NCBI GenBank assembly: GCA_032622095.1 | Contig: CP136061.1 | Coordinates: 127,546,754-127,610,753 of the forward strand | Origin: Siphonodentalium dalli | Lineage: Eukaryota > Mollusca > Scaphopoda > Gadilida > Siphonodentaliidae | Direction of reading: 5' to 3' | Length of the DNA stretch: 64,000 nucleotides | In this document: piece after piece, positions 1-11,754 of the stretch | Numbering within the stretch: the stretch's first letter is position 1 | Layout of the letters: each line of letters starts with the position of its first letter | Notes under the pieces: generated by a model | Seen by the model: only the letters and a program-made list of their open reading frames with translations | Database searches by the model: none | Told to the model about the DNA's origin: nothing | Made by a program: the position numbers and the translations under genes

Positions 1-425
1 ATAATATTAAATCATTGCTCTGCAATATTTTTATCCAATGCTCTTACATTTTAAATTGATGATTGTGTGTGTTCTGCCATTTTGAATTGGCACTTCATGC
101 GAGTTGGATGAAATAGAGTCAAGTCGAAATTTTATTTATAAATTTAAACATTATAAATGTGAGGTCATACATTTACTAACAGATCTAATTTCTTCATCTC
201 GAACAAGCAATGGCTGTCAACAGTTTTATTTTGAAAATTGCTCGGAATAGAAATGCAGTAGATAAACACGGAAACCGTACTAGTATCTGCTAAAAGTTTA
301 TTGTTTCCAAGCCTAGAAATCTTTGCCTTTGGCAGGGTGCTTTCTTTTTCAAAATAATCTCACCAATCACCATGCAACATGTACGATCCTTCAGACACGT
401 CTGATGAATTAACACATCTGATGCT

Positions 426-554
426 CAGCCCTCATAATTGGCTACTAGTACGGCAATCGGCAATGCCGAAGCCATTTGCTGAAGCAAACTGGGCCACGGT
501 AAAGGGTTGCCGTAGCAGATTGCTGAAGCCAAACAATCTGAATTAAAAGGGCTG
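426..554. mobile_element. Family F short TIR element, copy 1
   Basis: A 129-bp element beginning CAGCCCTCATAATTGG and ending AGGGCTG. It is flanked by a perfect 6-bp direct repeat GATGCT (420-425 and 555-560), which fixes its ends. Related copies lie at 48453-48506 (partial) and 57058-57160. It has no coding capacity. The superfamily is not assigned. Confidence 0.75.
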
Positions 555-1072
555 GATGCTGGGCTACTACCTTAATTCAAGTTAAATCCAAGTGACCAAA
601 GGGCGTGTTTGCATGATTAGATTGACGATGTACATTAACAGTATTGAATAATTTACTGCCATTGGCACTAAAGTTCCATAAAGTGTACTGTACGTACAGT
701 ACATTTGCAAGTACATGTACTACCAGTACCTAATTTTGAATTTGTTTCTTGCACTTCTAATTTGTTAGCAAAATGAGATCATCAGTGACACCAGTTCCTT
801 TTCAATAATCTTTAAATTCTCAAATGCTTGGTCTCTCAATATAAATTAATTATAGCAGAATAGCAGATCTGAATTGAACTCTAAATTCACTGGTTCCGAG
901 ATAGAGCTCTATTTAATGGATGTATTAAATACTTTAGGTTCATATATTGTTTTGTAGTTTGGAACACTACCACCACTACTGGTAATTGGATCAACTGGTA
1001 CAATGTTCTTTATTTGGGCAATTCCTCTGTGTCAGACATTAATAAAAGAGAAAATCATAACATATATGATGT
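555..1072. other. No feature recognised
   Basis: AT-rich unique-looking sequence. Short GTAC-rich stretches near 690-730 form small palindromes. No exon, RNA gene or repeat end was recognised. The same holds for 1-425. Confidence 0.5.
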
Positions 1073-1080
1073 AGGTATAT

Positions 1081-1357
1081 TAGATCTGCAACGATTCATC
1101 ATGATTTCGATGTATTGCGATACGCTTTCACACGATACGCATACGGTATCGTGTGAAGTGTATCACGATACACAAATATCACAATTTTAGGTCATTGAAA
1201 GCGAAAATAACCCATATTGATTTTTTTTTTTTTTTTAGCAATTTAGGTAGAAAATCCTTGCAAAACATGGTTTTTGCATATCATGATATGTATCGTATCA
1301 TTGGTCATGTATCGTGATATGTATCGTGTCGTGACAAAGTGTATCGTTGCAGCCCTA
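1081..1357. mobile_element. hAT-like MITE with 8-bp target duplication
   Basis: Begins TAGATCTGCAACGAT and ends ATCGTTGCAGCCCTA, so the terminal inverted repeats match with two or three changes. It is flanked by a perfect 8-bp direct repeat AGGTATAT (1073-1080 and 1358-1365), the duplication length typical of hAT transposons. The interior is rich in TATCGTGATA-type motifs and is non-coding. It must be mobilised in trans if active. Confidence 0.88.
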
Positions 1358-1366
1358 AGGTATATA

Positions 1367-1579
1367 TAGTAATGCCCTAAGTAATCGACTCCTTAACCAT
1401 AGCAGAATTATGGGTAATTTTTCAGGTTTTAGTTAGAAATATGGCTTGTTGCCATTCTTCGGAAAGCTCTCACTGAGAGCTTTCCGATGAATGGCAACAA
1501 GCTATATTTCCGACTAAATCCTGAAAAATTACCCATAATACTGCTGTGGTTAAGGAGTCGATTATTTAGGGCATTACTG
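1367..1579. mobile_element. Family A foldback MITE, copy A1
   Basis: Near-perfect palindrome with arms of about 95 bp. Ends read AGTAATGCCC and GGGCATTACT, and the centre is GAAAGCTCTCACTGAGAGCTTTC. It lies next to TA, as do other copies, suggesting a TA target. Open frames across it on both strands (96 and 120 codons) are by-products of the palindrome. Confidence 0.88.
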
Positions 1580-2254
1580 GTCCATGAGATGATGCAGAAT
1601 TTTGTCACCACTGCCTTAATTATCCGAACTTTTAGTGTTTTAGAAGAAGATTTCACCATTTTAAAATTGAACGAAGAGAGTTCATCAATATTATACCTGA
1701 ATATGAAAATGTCTAACATTGGGTTTGATAGCTCCACCCAAAAAGATAATTCATCAGGTTCGGATGTACTTGTGTAACTCTTATTTTCCAAAAAATTGTG
1801 TTGACTTGATGAGTCATAAGTTCTACATATGAGTATTCAGAAATTGCATTACCTTAAAATTTGGTATCCCTACCTTGATAGAAATTAATCATTATATGTG
1901 CAATATCTTTTGTTGGCTTTATCAGATACTCTTCTAGCGAAATTTGCTGATATTGACAATTGCGCACTAAGTCAAAATAGAAATATCCCAATTTTCATCT
2001 TCTGTGCTTTGTGAAAAATATTCTCGGACTCTTGCTGGTCCTGATATCATCTCAAAGCTCGGAATCTCACAATCATGATGCTCATCATACCAAGAACTTT
2101 AGAATTCCCAGTAGTCTGTATTTTATGACTTGTTTATGCCACAAAAGACTGTTTTGGCCCAGGGTTGCATTGGCGTGGAATTGCCCATTTGGGAATATTC
2201 AAAAATCAGAAACAGTTTCCCTGGTTACATGTACCGTATGTCCCTAGGACCAAA
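1580..2254. other. No feature recognised
   Basis: AT-rich sequence. A 78-codon open frame at 2011-2247 has no recognisable domain or coding signature. Nothing else is supported. Confidence 0.5.
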
Positions 2255-3630
2255 AAGCCGCTTTCACATAAATGCGTTTAACGCATGCATTTTATGGATA
2301 CATTGACGGACATAATTACTCACGGTGCATTCACTTTTCACATAATTGCGTTGAACTACCGGTATCCGTTAACTGTCCTTTTAACACAAGTGTTTGACAC
2401 TCATGCAATTCATTTAGCTCCATTTGCTTGTTTAAAATTGATTCATCGAAAGATATAACCTTGTTTGTAGAGTCATTATCCCAAGCTGTTGTGGTAACTT
2501 GTGGACCGAGAAGACTTTGTCTACATAGAATAATCCAGCCTAATATGACAAAAAACACTTTACAACGGCAATAACTGTAACATCCATGGTAGAGTATCCT
2601 AGTAGAGTTCCATTCTACGCGTGTACTAGTATCATGGTTGTACCATGGTAAATATCACTTTACCATGGTAGTACAACACTACTATGGTAGTACCATGCTA
2701 CTGTAATGCCCAAAGTAATTGACCCCTTAACCACAGTAGAATTATGGGTAATTTTTCAGGATTTAGTCGGACATATGGCTTGTTGTCATTCATTGGAAAT
2801 CTCTCGCCGAGAGCTTTCCGATGAATGGCAACAAGCCATAGGTCTGACTAGATCCTGAAAAATTACCCATAATTCTGCTGTGGTTAAGTGGTCAATTACT
2901 ATAACTGTACCTAACTTGAACCAGCCTGGAGGTTTCAAATTGGGAGAAGTCACTTCTCCATGTTTGGTTATTAGGGAGAAGTGGAACTCTTATCAGGGAG
3001 AAGTAACAAAGGGTGCAGTTCAATTTACACCACATCACCCTTCTATGATCAAATAAGTATTGTACAACACAAGAACCCATTTATAAAACCATTATAGTGA
3101 GTAAGAGCACCATTATATTCAGAAAATAAATTATAGAGTTTAAATATGATGTTGGGACAAATGCATACTCTTAGGTGCCTAATAATCGTGATGGCTGGGG
3201 ATTCAGACTGAAATTAATATTATATAGTGATGGCAATTTCAATCTATGTCTCAATGCCAAATAACGGGAATTTTCTCCAAAATTAATAGTAATAACTTCT
3301 CCCTAGGACTAAAATAGGGAGAAGTGGCACATTTTAGGGAGAAGATGTCTCCCAAGTCGCCCTCTAGGCTGGTCCCTGTCAGATACTACCATGTTAGTGC
3401 TTTTTTATATGGGAGTCTTTATCTCGTCCCATGAATTTGTGCATTTCTGGGCTTCATGCTATGCTTTTACGCACAAAATTAGCAGAAATCTTTTTGCACA
3501 GTTACATGTACATATGTATGTGAATGGTCCAGTGCTGACTCTGCTGTTTGAACCAACGTGTCTGTTATGTCTGCCTAACACATCCGTAAAACGCATGTGT
3601 TATTTAAATGCATTTATGTGAAAGCAGCTT
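2255..3630. mobile_element. Putative 1.4-kb TIR element, non-coding
   Basis: The left end AAGCCGCTTTCACATAAATG pairs with the right end CATTTATGTGAAAGCAGCTT. Inside are a palindromic ACCATGGTA-rich stretch (2590-2700), the family A copy A2, and a GGGAGAAGT-rich segment (2905-3380). That segment recurs at 22426-22510 and 25098-25220 and is bounded by inverted CCAGCCT/AGGCTGG boxes. No clear target duplication was found, so the boundaries rest on the terminal repeat alone. Confidence 0.6.
2701..2904. mobile_element. Family A foldback MITE, copy A2
   Basis: Full-length palindrome with CTGTAATGCCC and ATTACTATAACTG ends, decayed relative to other copies. It is nested inside the 2255-3630 element and is therefore younger than it. 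Confidence 0.85.
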
Positions 3631-5670
3631 AACCCTGTAGAATATTTATAAAGCCTCTATACGCCAATTAAAGTTAATTTCTATCACTTTATTCTCATGT
3701 TAATGCCATCATAAATTAAAATCCTTACACTAAAACAACAGTTGACCGTTAGTAGATTATGCTTTTATTCTCCATATTTATTAAAGATGTATTCAGAATT
3801 TCAGGGTTAGTTATCTCTTAAGATTAAATTGTACATCCGACAGTATTGGATTTTCCCACTGATTGTGTTTAAAAAAAAAAATATATTTTCAAAATTATAA
3901 CTATTTTATTGTATGATTTGTATCCCTCTATTAAATGTGTGAAAATATATGAAAAACATGTACCGGTCGGTACATGTATATGGGTAGAAAATTCTCATCC
4001 AAGTGAAATTTCTCAACTCAATCTTTTAATTCTTTAATTTTATACATTATGCATGTATGTTAAAATTTTATTATAACTTTGTGTGAAATCCTGAAAACAT
4101 CTTTACCTTTTTGCTGTACCTTTGGCCTATACTAGTAACTGACTATTACTGGTGACAGTGTCATAAAACTTGTAACCTTTACTTTTTAACTTTTGTTTAA
4201 TCTTAAATTGTTTTGTTAAAAGATATTTTAGTTTCAATGATTTCTTTTATTTCTCAGGTTATGCACCAGGCAGTAAATAAATCTGTACTAATAGATCTGA
4301 TCAAAATTCTAGTTTACAGTTTTTATCAAAATGTATGATATGAAATACTTAGTGTGCATCGTATATATGTGTGTTTGTCATATAATCTCAACTGGGTTTT
4401 TATAAACAAACCATTTAAAATCAGTATTGAAAAGCGAATTGTATATAGATTTGTACAGACGTTGACGTATATTTTAAGTTATGCAGAGGATGGTGCATAA
4501 TTGTATAATATATATTGAAATATTTTTGGACCAATATGTGTTGTAAAATTTTGGGTCCAAATGTGCAGTGCATCCTCAATTGACTGTGATAATGTTGCAG
4601 ACAATTTTCATAACTTCAGGTTCTCAAGCTTGTGAATGAAAATAATGCATTAGAAAGGATCAGAATACTTGAATAGACTAACACAATTAAATCAAGAGTT
4701 TTCATTATTTTGTAAGAGCCCATCTGATAAATACTATTATGTATTTCATGTGTGCAATAATGATCATGCATACATGTACATATTGTATTATTATCAGACA
4801 TCATATCATTATCATTATCATCTATAATACCATCTATCTTATCTAAATTTGAGTTTGCCTTCCTTGCCAAAAATTAATTACTTTAGAAAGATTAGTTCTG
4901 TCCTGTGTCTTATGTTCAAATTTTCGTCCACATTTTTTTAAGACTTTTAACATGTGAGATTTTGCTATTTTATGTTCATTTACTTCATTACTTAAAACAA
5001 CTGGCTGTATTCTCAAAAAAATTTCAAAACAATATAATTCTGGGGATTTTACCACTCCATAGAAAACATCGTCGGAACTACCCTCAATTGTAAATATTTA
5101 CACCTCAATTCGGGATGCAACAGTCGGCGATAAGCTAACGCAAACTATTTCGACATCTAAGGACGTTGCACTTAATTAATATATAAGAATGACAGTGTGT
5201 GTTGTGAATTTGGATTAATATTCGTAAAAAAATAACTACTTTGAGCAAGATTATTCTCCATATCTATTTGATCACCCTACCGGAGTGTTTCACATCACTT
5301 TAAAATGTTTGTTTTCTGAAATTATATTAAAGATGTCAAAAGTGTTCCAACCATGCATTTCCAAAAATGGTCAGAAACTAGTGACATTATTTTTATAAAA
5401 TTTACAGAATTTCCTGGAATTTCCAGAAAATATGTTTAAACACCAAAGAAAGATCCTGCATTGAATATTTGGTATTGATTGCTATCCAAGAAAGTACAAA
5501 CACCGCAGACCATGAAGTTATGAAAACTGCAGCGCGGCAGTAACTACAAAGTCACTATGTTTGTTATGACATTTTTAACATGTATTTTGTTTTAAGATGT
5601 GTTGCATTATATTTTTAAATGAATTATCTGCCTTTTAATTTATGAGCTGCGAACAACGTACACATGTATG
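3631..5670. other. Two kilobases without a recognised feature
   Basis: AT-rich sequence with only short open frames (84 codons or fewer), none with a recognisable domain. No repeat family described here was seen. Confidence 0.5.
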
Positions 5671-6042
5671 TTAACCCTTTCATTTACAATAAAGCCCTAA
5701 ATAATCGACTCCTTAACCACAGCAGAATTATGGGCAACTTTTCAGGATTTAGTCAAAAATATGGCTTGTTGCCATTCATCGGAAAGCTCTCAGTGAGAGT
5801 TTTCTGATGAATGGCAACAAGCCATATTTCCATCTAAATCCTGAAAAGTTACCCATAATTCTGCTGTAGTTAAGGAGTCGATTATTTAGGGCATTACTGT
5901 ATATTGAATGGATTCTCCAATTCATTAAACTATACATTTGAATTCTCTATTATTCATTTGCAAGTGCAAAAGACATAGAATTCCTGTTCAGTCATTCGGA
6001 GGGAAAATTCAGATAGCAATCATGCAATCATCAAAGGGTTAA
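5671..6042. mobile_element. Family C TTAA-flanked MITE, split by a family A insertion
   Basis: Starts TTAACCCTTTCATTTAC and ends ATCAAAGGGTTAA. The interior (GAATGGATTC, TATTATTCATTTG, CTGTTCAG) matches other family C copies. It is interrupted at 5687-5900 by a family A element, so A inserted after C. The TTAA borders and CCCTTT ends resemble piggyBac-type non-autonomous elements. Confidence 0.7.
5687..5900. mobile_element. Family A foldback MITE, copy A3 (nested)
   Basis: A complete palindrome whose left terminus has decayed to AATAAAGCCC while the right end is canonical GGGCATTACTG. It sits at a TA within the family C element at 5671-6042. Confidence 0.88.
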
Positions 6043-6151
6043 CTACATTTGTATGCAGGGAACTATTTTGCCAATTTAAGTACATTTTGCCCTTTTAAGC
6101 TGATGTGTGACCCTTATATATTTGCATATGACCCAAGATATGGTAGCATTA

Positions 6152-6470
6152 TTAACCCTTTCATGACCGGAGTTGTGATGGTGCTGCATAAAAGCTCCTG
6201 TGCCAGTGCATTCTCTTATACAATGGATATGTGAGTCTCCCATAGGGAGTGCATTATCGAAAACCCTGTGCCAATGCATTCTCTTATATATGCGAGTCTC
6301 CCTTAGGGAGCCTCGCATAGATAAGAGAATACATTTACCTTTACCTTGTAAGCCAGCACATTCTCTTGTATATGCTAGGCTCCCTATGGGAGACTCGCAT
6401 ATTTAAGAGGATGCACTGGCACAGGATCTTTAATACTGCACCAGCACATGTCCCGTCATGAAAGGGTTAA
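6152..6470. mobile_element. Family B piggyBac-like MITE, copy B1
   Basis: TTAACCCTTTCATGACCGG at the left pairs with CCGTCATGAAAGGGTTAA at the right. The interior holds two copies of a hairpin core (ATATGCGAG-TCTCCC-loop-GGGAG-CCTCGCATAT, edged by AGAATGCAYTGGC), placed head to head. The TTAA target and CCCTTT termini are hallmarks of piggyBac-derived MITEs. Non-coding. Confidence 0.87.
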
Positions 6471-6598
6471 ACTAAACTAGCATAAATATAAACCTATCAA
6501 AATGGACCTATGGTTGGTATTAAATCTTTGTAATATTATTTCTCTTCATCTGATCTCCAGGGTAAAAACTAATGCTCTGAGTACTGGAATCAAACTCA

Positions 6599-6842
6599 TT
6601 AACCCTTTCATGACTGGAGCTTCCTGAATTGCGAAAACCCTGTGCCAATGCATTCTATGCGATGGACGTCTCGCATATCTAAGAGTATGCATTGGCCTAA
6701 CAATATTTACCTTCATCTTGCAAGCCAGTGCATTCTCTTATATATGCAAGGCTCTCTATGGGAGACTCACATATTTAAGAAAATGCACTGGCACAGGGTA
6801 TTTAATGCTGCACCAGCACAGCCCCCATAATGTAAGGGTTAT
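6599..6842. mobile_element. Family B MITE, copy B2
   Basis: Starts TTAACCCTTTCATGACTGG. The right end has decayed to GTAAGGGTTATTA. The double hairpin core is present but the first core is shortened. Confidence 0.82.
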
Positions 6843-8672
6843 TATGAATCCAGAGCAAGGAATCATCATTTTTGGTTATAGCTTGAAGATGGTTTTAGCT
6901 TTCAAAAATTCCAAACATGTCAGACCTTATCAGTGGTGTTGTCTGGCATTAATTATTGATTGGCAGGTTCTATATCAGGAAAAAAGCAGTGAGGTTGTGT
7001 AAACAGTCGGACATCTGCTGACAATTTACAATGATCTGTCTGGTATCCCATTCAAAACAGTTTGTGCTTGTTTTGATTATCAGATACAGTGCGACACTAG
7101 ACTTTTTCTATTTCAGAACTAATAGTCACTTCTCAGTTCTATGAGTGAGTTCAATAGTGTGGGAGCATCAAATTTCTCACAATGCTTTCATTGTAAGGTT
7201 CAAATTACTCTCAAGGAATTCTTATGATGGTCAATCTGCCAAAAAACATTTTAGTACTTACATGTAATTCTAACTAATTTATTGGCTGATGAAGTCAATA
7301 GTAGCTAGTATGATGAAGTCATTTGTAATCTTTTCACTCTGAAATATATTCAACATTTGAGCCCTATAAACTTGGAATTGTATGTAGAACAAGTATGTTC
7401 TCCCGTAACACACAAATTATGTGGATGGGCAGTATACAAGATAGAAATCCCTCAGATTAGTCACCTTAATTTTATAGTTTATTTCTTATTTGACATCTTT
7501 TGAAAACTTACATATAAGTTTGGTCAGTTCTTACATTTGATTGCAGGTAACACGTCTGCGTTTGCTTTTGTGAGAGTGGAAGGATAATTCTATGAATAAT
7601 TAAGTGCATATTTGAAAGAACTTTCAATGATCTATATCTCACTCGCTCAATGAACAAACATTATGGCATAATGAACATCTCAAATAGTGTTGGTTACAAA
7701 TTTTAATTATTAACAGGGTCCACGCTGGTCAAAAAATAACTTTTTCCAAATGAAAATATTTGTTGCCAAATACTCTTTAGAAGTCATCAAATGGCAAGGG
7801 ACAGATATTTAGGGGTAACAAAAAATAGATTATAATGCACTGAAAGTTGCAGTATGACAAAACTTGCACTTGCAGAATTTCGAAACAACGTGTTTATTCA
7901 GTGGATTATCATAAAACAATATTCCAATCACCCGTCAACTTATAAAAAAACATTTGTATCTATGGGCAGGACTTCAGGAGTGACTTTCCAGGTGTCTGAT
8001 ATGAATTGCAGAGCATATCTTAGTATCTCCTTGTACAACTCTCACAGAAAACCTGAGCTGGAATTGCAACTATTGCGTGTCCAGCTGCCTACGAAGCTTA
8101 TTATGTCAATTTTCTGCTTTGGGTGCCTGTAAAACTGACATACTGTTATTACAAAAATTTAAAAAAAAAAAAAAATTCTTCGGAATTATCCCCTTTATAT
8201 TGGGTATTATTTTTCCATTGTATATGGTAAGGCAAATAGTCTTAGGTTTCCTTTTAAACTAAAACAGCAGGCACATTTTGTCTTGATGTTAGTACTGTTG
8301 TGCTGCACCTGAAACCAGTGAACTTGCTACATCTCTTCGCACTGCAATTACCTGTTTTACACAATTTTTTTAAATCACCCCATGTCCATCTGAATCGTCC
8401 ACAACATAACTCACAGGACAGTGCACAGATTGTGTTCTGGTACAACTTCATTGTGTGGAAATTTTCATCAAAATTAAATCCATCTCTAAAATCAATATTA
8501 CTGAACGTATGGGAAGATGGGACCCTACGGTAATCTTTTTATTCTATTTAAAGGTTATTGTTTGATTTAGAATTCAGAAGATCTTTAGTTGACAACATCA
8601 TAGCTATTGTTTCCGCCTTGACATGGAATTTGGGGTAAAGCTGTATGTAGGTCACGCGGTAAACCTCCCTTA
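6843..8672. other. No gene recognised
   Basis: Contains open frames of 92 codons (7854-8132, plus) and 77 and 65 codons (8300-8533 plus, 8254-8451 minus). The last is cysteine-rich, but none shows splice-bounded or conserved features I recognise. A poly(A) run lies at 8160-8175. Otherwise featureless AT-rich DNA. Confidence 0.45.
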
Positions 8673-8902
8673 TAACCCTTACTATACTAAATGAATTATC
8701 CAACTTAGTTATAAAAGTATACATTGGAATGGTCTATTATTCATCTGGAAGGGGTTTTCAGTAAAAGAGAGATGCTGTTAATTGAAGGGAACTGTTCAGA
8801 TAATAAGTTCAACAAATGATATATGGTCATTTATTGAACTTATTATATGACCATTTCCTAAGGGAACTACTTGTCAATGAGTATTTAGTAAGAACGGGTT
8901 AA
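8673..8902. mobile_element. Family C MITE, copy C2
   Basis: Left end ATAACCCTTACTATACTAAATG, right end GAGTATTTAGTAAGAACGGGTTAA. Shares the AGTTATAAAAGTATACATTGG core and GGGAACTGTTCAGATAAT box with the copies at 10011 and 37885. Its terminal TTAA is shared with the next element. Confidence 0.75.
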
Positions 8903-9212
8903 AGATACCCTATCTGATTTGGCATAAAATCACCATCTGTACCTTTTCTACCACAGAAAATAATTAGATCGGAGTTTCAAAGGTGGAAGTTTTAACACAT
9001 TTTAATCAGCCTTGCAAAAAAATCCAATGATTGGCTGTTATAAAGAGCGTCCATGCTTTTGTAGCCCAAACGCGACAGATAATAAAGAGTGTTCTCAATT
9101 ATGAGCTTATGTGATCATTTTGGACATATTACTTATGGATAATAATTTTGTGGAAAAATGGCTTTGGAAATATTTGGTAAAACTGGTGTCAAATCGGACC
9201 GGGCATCTTTAA
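8899..9212. mobile_element. Family G TTAA-bounded MITE, copy G1
   Basis: Begins TTAAAGATACCCTATCTGAT and ends ATCGGACCGGGCATCTTTAA, an imperfect terminal inverted repeat with TTAA at both ends. Non-coding. It abuts family C copy C2, sharing one TTAA. Confidence 0.72.
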
Positions 9213-9513
9213 GCTCCTAAACTGAAAATATTTCGAACTGATCACAAATGAGTTTCCAATTCTTGTTGATTAGTTGATCTATGCCTCTGACTCAGATAAT
9301 TGTTTTAATTAAGAAATGATTACTGAGTGGCAGAAAATTAGTTCGCAGACTACATAAGGTAAACAGTATAACTTATAATTTTCTAGACATAATGCCCCGA
9401 TCATGTATAATTGTAGTTGATTAACTTTTAGTGAGCTGGGCCAACCACCCTAAAATCCAATGTTCAGGCTTCCTGGTTTACCTTAGGTTCTCTATGTCCT
9501 TACCCTAAACATG

Positions 9514-9728
9514 TTAAAGATGCCCTGTCTGATTTAACACCTCAAAATTACTATATCTTCAGCTTCGGGGTGAATTTTTTTTATTTGAGTCAAGGAACCC
9601 ACCCTTGAAAGCTATTCAATTTTGAATTTTTAAATAAATTTTTTTTTTACTCTGGGAATCATTTTTGCTAGACGCGACCTCCCAAATGTCATTATGGCGT
9701 CCACACACATCAGACTGCGTATCTTTAA
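9514..9728. mobile_element. Family G MITE, copy G2
   Basis: Begins TTAAAGATGCCCTGTCTGAT and ends CAGACTGCGTATCTTTAA. The interior includes the GAGTCAAGGAACCCAC box seen in copy G5. Confidence 0.7.
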
Positions 9729-10010
9729 TCATGGATGACAATTTCCAAGTCAAATTTAATCTTTAAAAAACTGGCATTATGATATGGAATGCTGGCTGAA
9801 ATAACGATAAATCCAAACAATCCGATCCAGATCATATTACTTTCATTTACACCAGCATATGCTATGAGTCAGATGTTAGTGAAGACAGTGGCAAACGTTT
9901 AAGAAACCCAACATCCAAACAATTAAAACTACTACAAATTATTTTAGAAATGATTCTTTTTGAGGAATAATATCATTCAGCAGAGAACAGATACAGTAGA
10001 AAATATGTTG

Positions 10011-10245
10011 CTAAACCCTTTCTCTACTTAATGGATTATCCCACTCAGTTATAAAAGTATACATTGGAATGGTCTTATTATTAATCTGGTGTGTTCAGGA
10101 AAAATAAGCAGATGACAGATAAAAGTGTACAAGGAGTCCTATTTATTGGAGGGAATTGTTCAGATATGGTCGTTTGTGGAACTTATTATCTAACCATTTC
10201 CTAAGGGAACTACTCATCAATGTGTATTTAGTATACTATTAATAG
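10011..10245. mobile_element. Family C MITE, copy C3
   Basis: CTAAACCCTTTCTCTACTTA start, GGATTATCCCACTCAGTTAT core and GTGTATTTAGTATACTATTAA end. The TTAA borders are partly decayed. Confidence 0.7.
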
Positions 10246-11351
10246 AAAGCGTCAATATTTAAAAAAAAAAGTAGGTCTACTGGTCCTTTGATAAAAATAT
10301 CAATCAGCTTTCTGATCAAAATGTGCGGTGTCGGCTCATTTTATAGAGTGCTTCTACCAATTCATCAAGAACTGCTACAGTAGAGTTAGAAACCTGAACA
10401 AGTTACCATAAAATCATTAAATCGGTAGTCAGTGTCACTTTGAGGAATATTTTACCCATCTATTATGGTGTTATTTAGCGCTCGCCGATGGAAACCTGAG
10501 AGCGGGGTGTTGGATTTTCTGTGATGGATCAATACCTCTGCTGGTATGCCATTAAGTTGTTGTACTGTAATCATCTCACTGCCATAGTCTGATAAGTGAG
10601 AGCTGCTCCAATATTTCATTGCAATCTTCGGTAGCTGTTATAAAGTACTCATTTGATGGTGTAAACAGCAAGATTATTACAGCTAAATTATGGCAATTGC
10701 CAGGAGAAATGATGTAAGTTAGGTGTATATACATGTTGAGGTGGTTGTTTGCATGGCATGAGTTGGAACATTAACAAACATGCTGTAATATTGGTAGAGA
10801 TATTGGGTCAGAATACTTCAAATATTCTGAATTACAATGTTTCTGAGATAAATCAATATGTTTTGGGTTGAATTGATTAGGTGTGACGAGAATGATGGAA
10901 TAAGGCCAAACAAACAAAATATGATTGGCATCATACATCACATCGTACATCAAGTTTTAAAAACACTTATATTAGGCGACACCAATTTAATTGGTTGGTT
11001 TACGAACCAGGCGACAACGAATATCCTATATCAGAATTACATCTCTAGAAGTGTCCATAATAGTTCATTTCTATGACGATATGTGACGTAATAAACCCAA
11101 AATGACGTAATAAACCGTTACTAAAATGTGGAGTGCATTCCTGGCATAGTAAATGTTTGTGAGAATCGTAGTATTTAGAAATAGTTACAAATACAACTAG
11201 ATGCAAAAAGAATAATCAGTCATGAATATCGTTGACTGATAAAAAAAACTCGAAGATGATGTCTCCTATTTTGCGATGAGTAAATGAATTATGGATATAT
11301 TGCCTGTATTCAGTTTTCCAACAATAGTTGAGTTTGACAATGCATGGGAAA
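10246..11351. other. No feature recognised
   Basis: AT-rich sequence with a poly(A) tract at 10260-10270. Open frames are at most 72 codons and lack recognisable domains. Confidence 0.5.
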
Positions 11352-11479
11352 ATTGCCATTCATCAGAGTGAGAGCTTTCTGATGAATGGCAACAAGTCAT
11401 ATTTCCGACTAAATCCTGAAAAGTTACCCATAATTCTGCTGTGGTTTAATAAGGAGTCGATTATTTAAAGCATTACTGT
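11352..11479. mobile_element. Family A MITE, right part only (A4)
   Basis: Retains the centre and right arm (GCCATTCATCAGAGTGAGAGC through AAAGCATTACTG). The left arm is missing. Confidence 0.8.
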
Positions 11480-11754
11480 ATGCATTGTTTTTGTGGAATA
11501 ATTGCCAATCGGTTTGTCAAGACCTGCCTGGGTTTTTTTTTCCTCCCTCCATTAAAAGATTTTTCCCCTGATGTTCGTAAACTAACTATTTATTGTTGCG
11601 GCCTTATTGCCAAAAAAAAGACAATTACCGCACAATGGCATACTGGATTGGTTCTGTCATGTCCTTGCATCCATTTGGCACTGGAGTTCTGCCAGCACCT
11701 CTTGTGTCTCATGAACAAAAAAATAAATTTATGATTTTTTTTTATTAAAGTCCA

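Noticed and set aside
1429-1791. 120-codon ORF (minus) and its 96-codon plus-strand partner
   Set aside because: Both run through the family A palindrome. Similar frames recur wherever that MITE is intact (24450, 28545, 39979), so they are repeat shadows.
8254-8451. Cysteine-rich 65-codon minus ORF (CELCCGRFRWTWG region)
   Set aside because: Cysteines come from TGT/TGC-rich AT DNA. No signal peptide, no regular spacing and no supporting neighbour.
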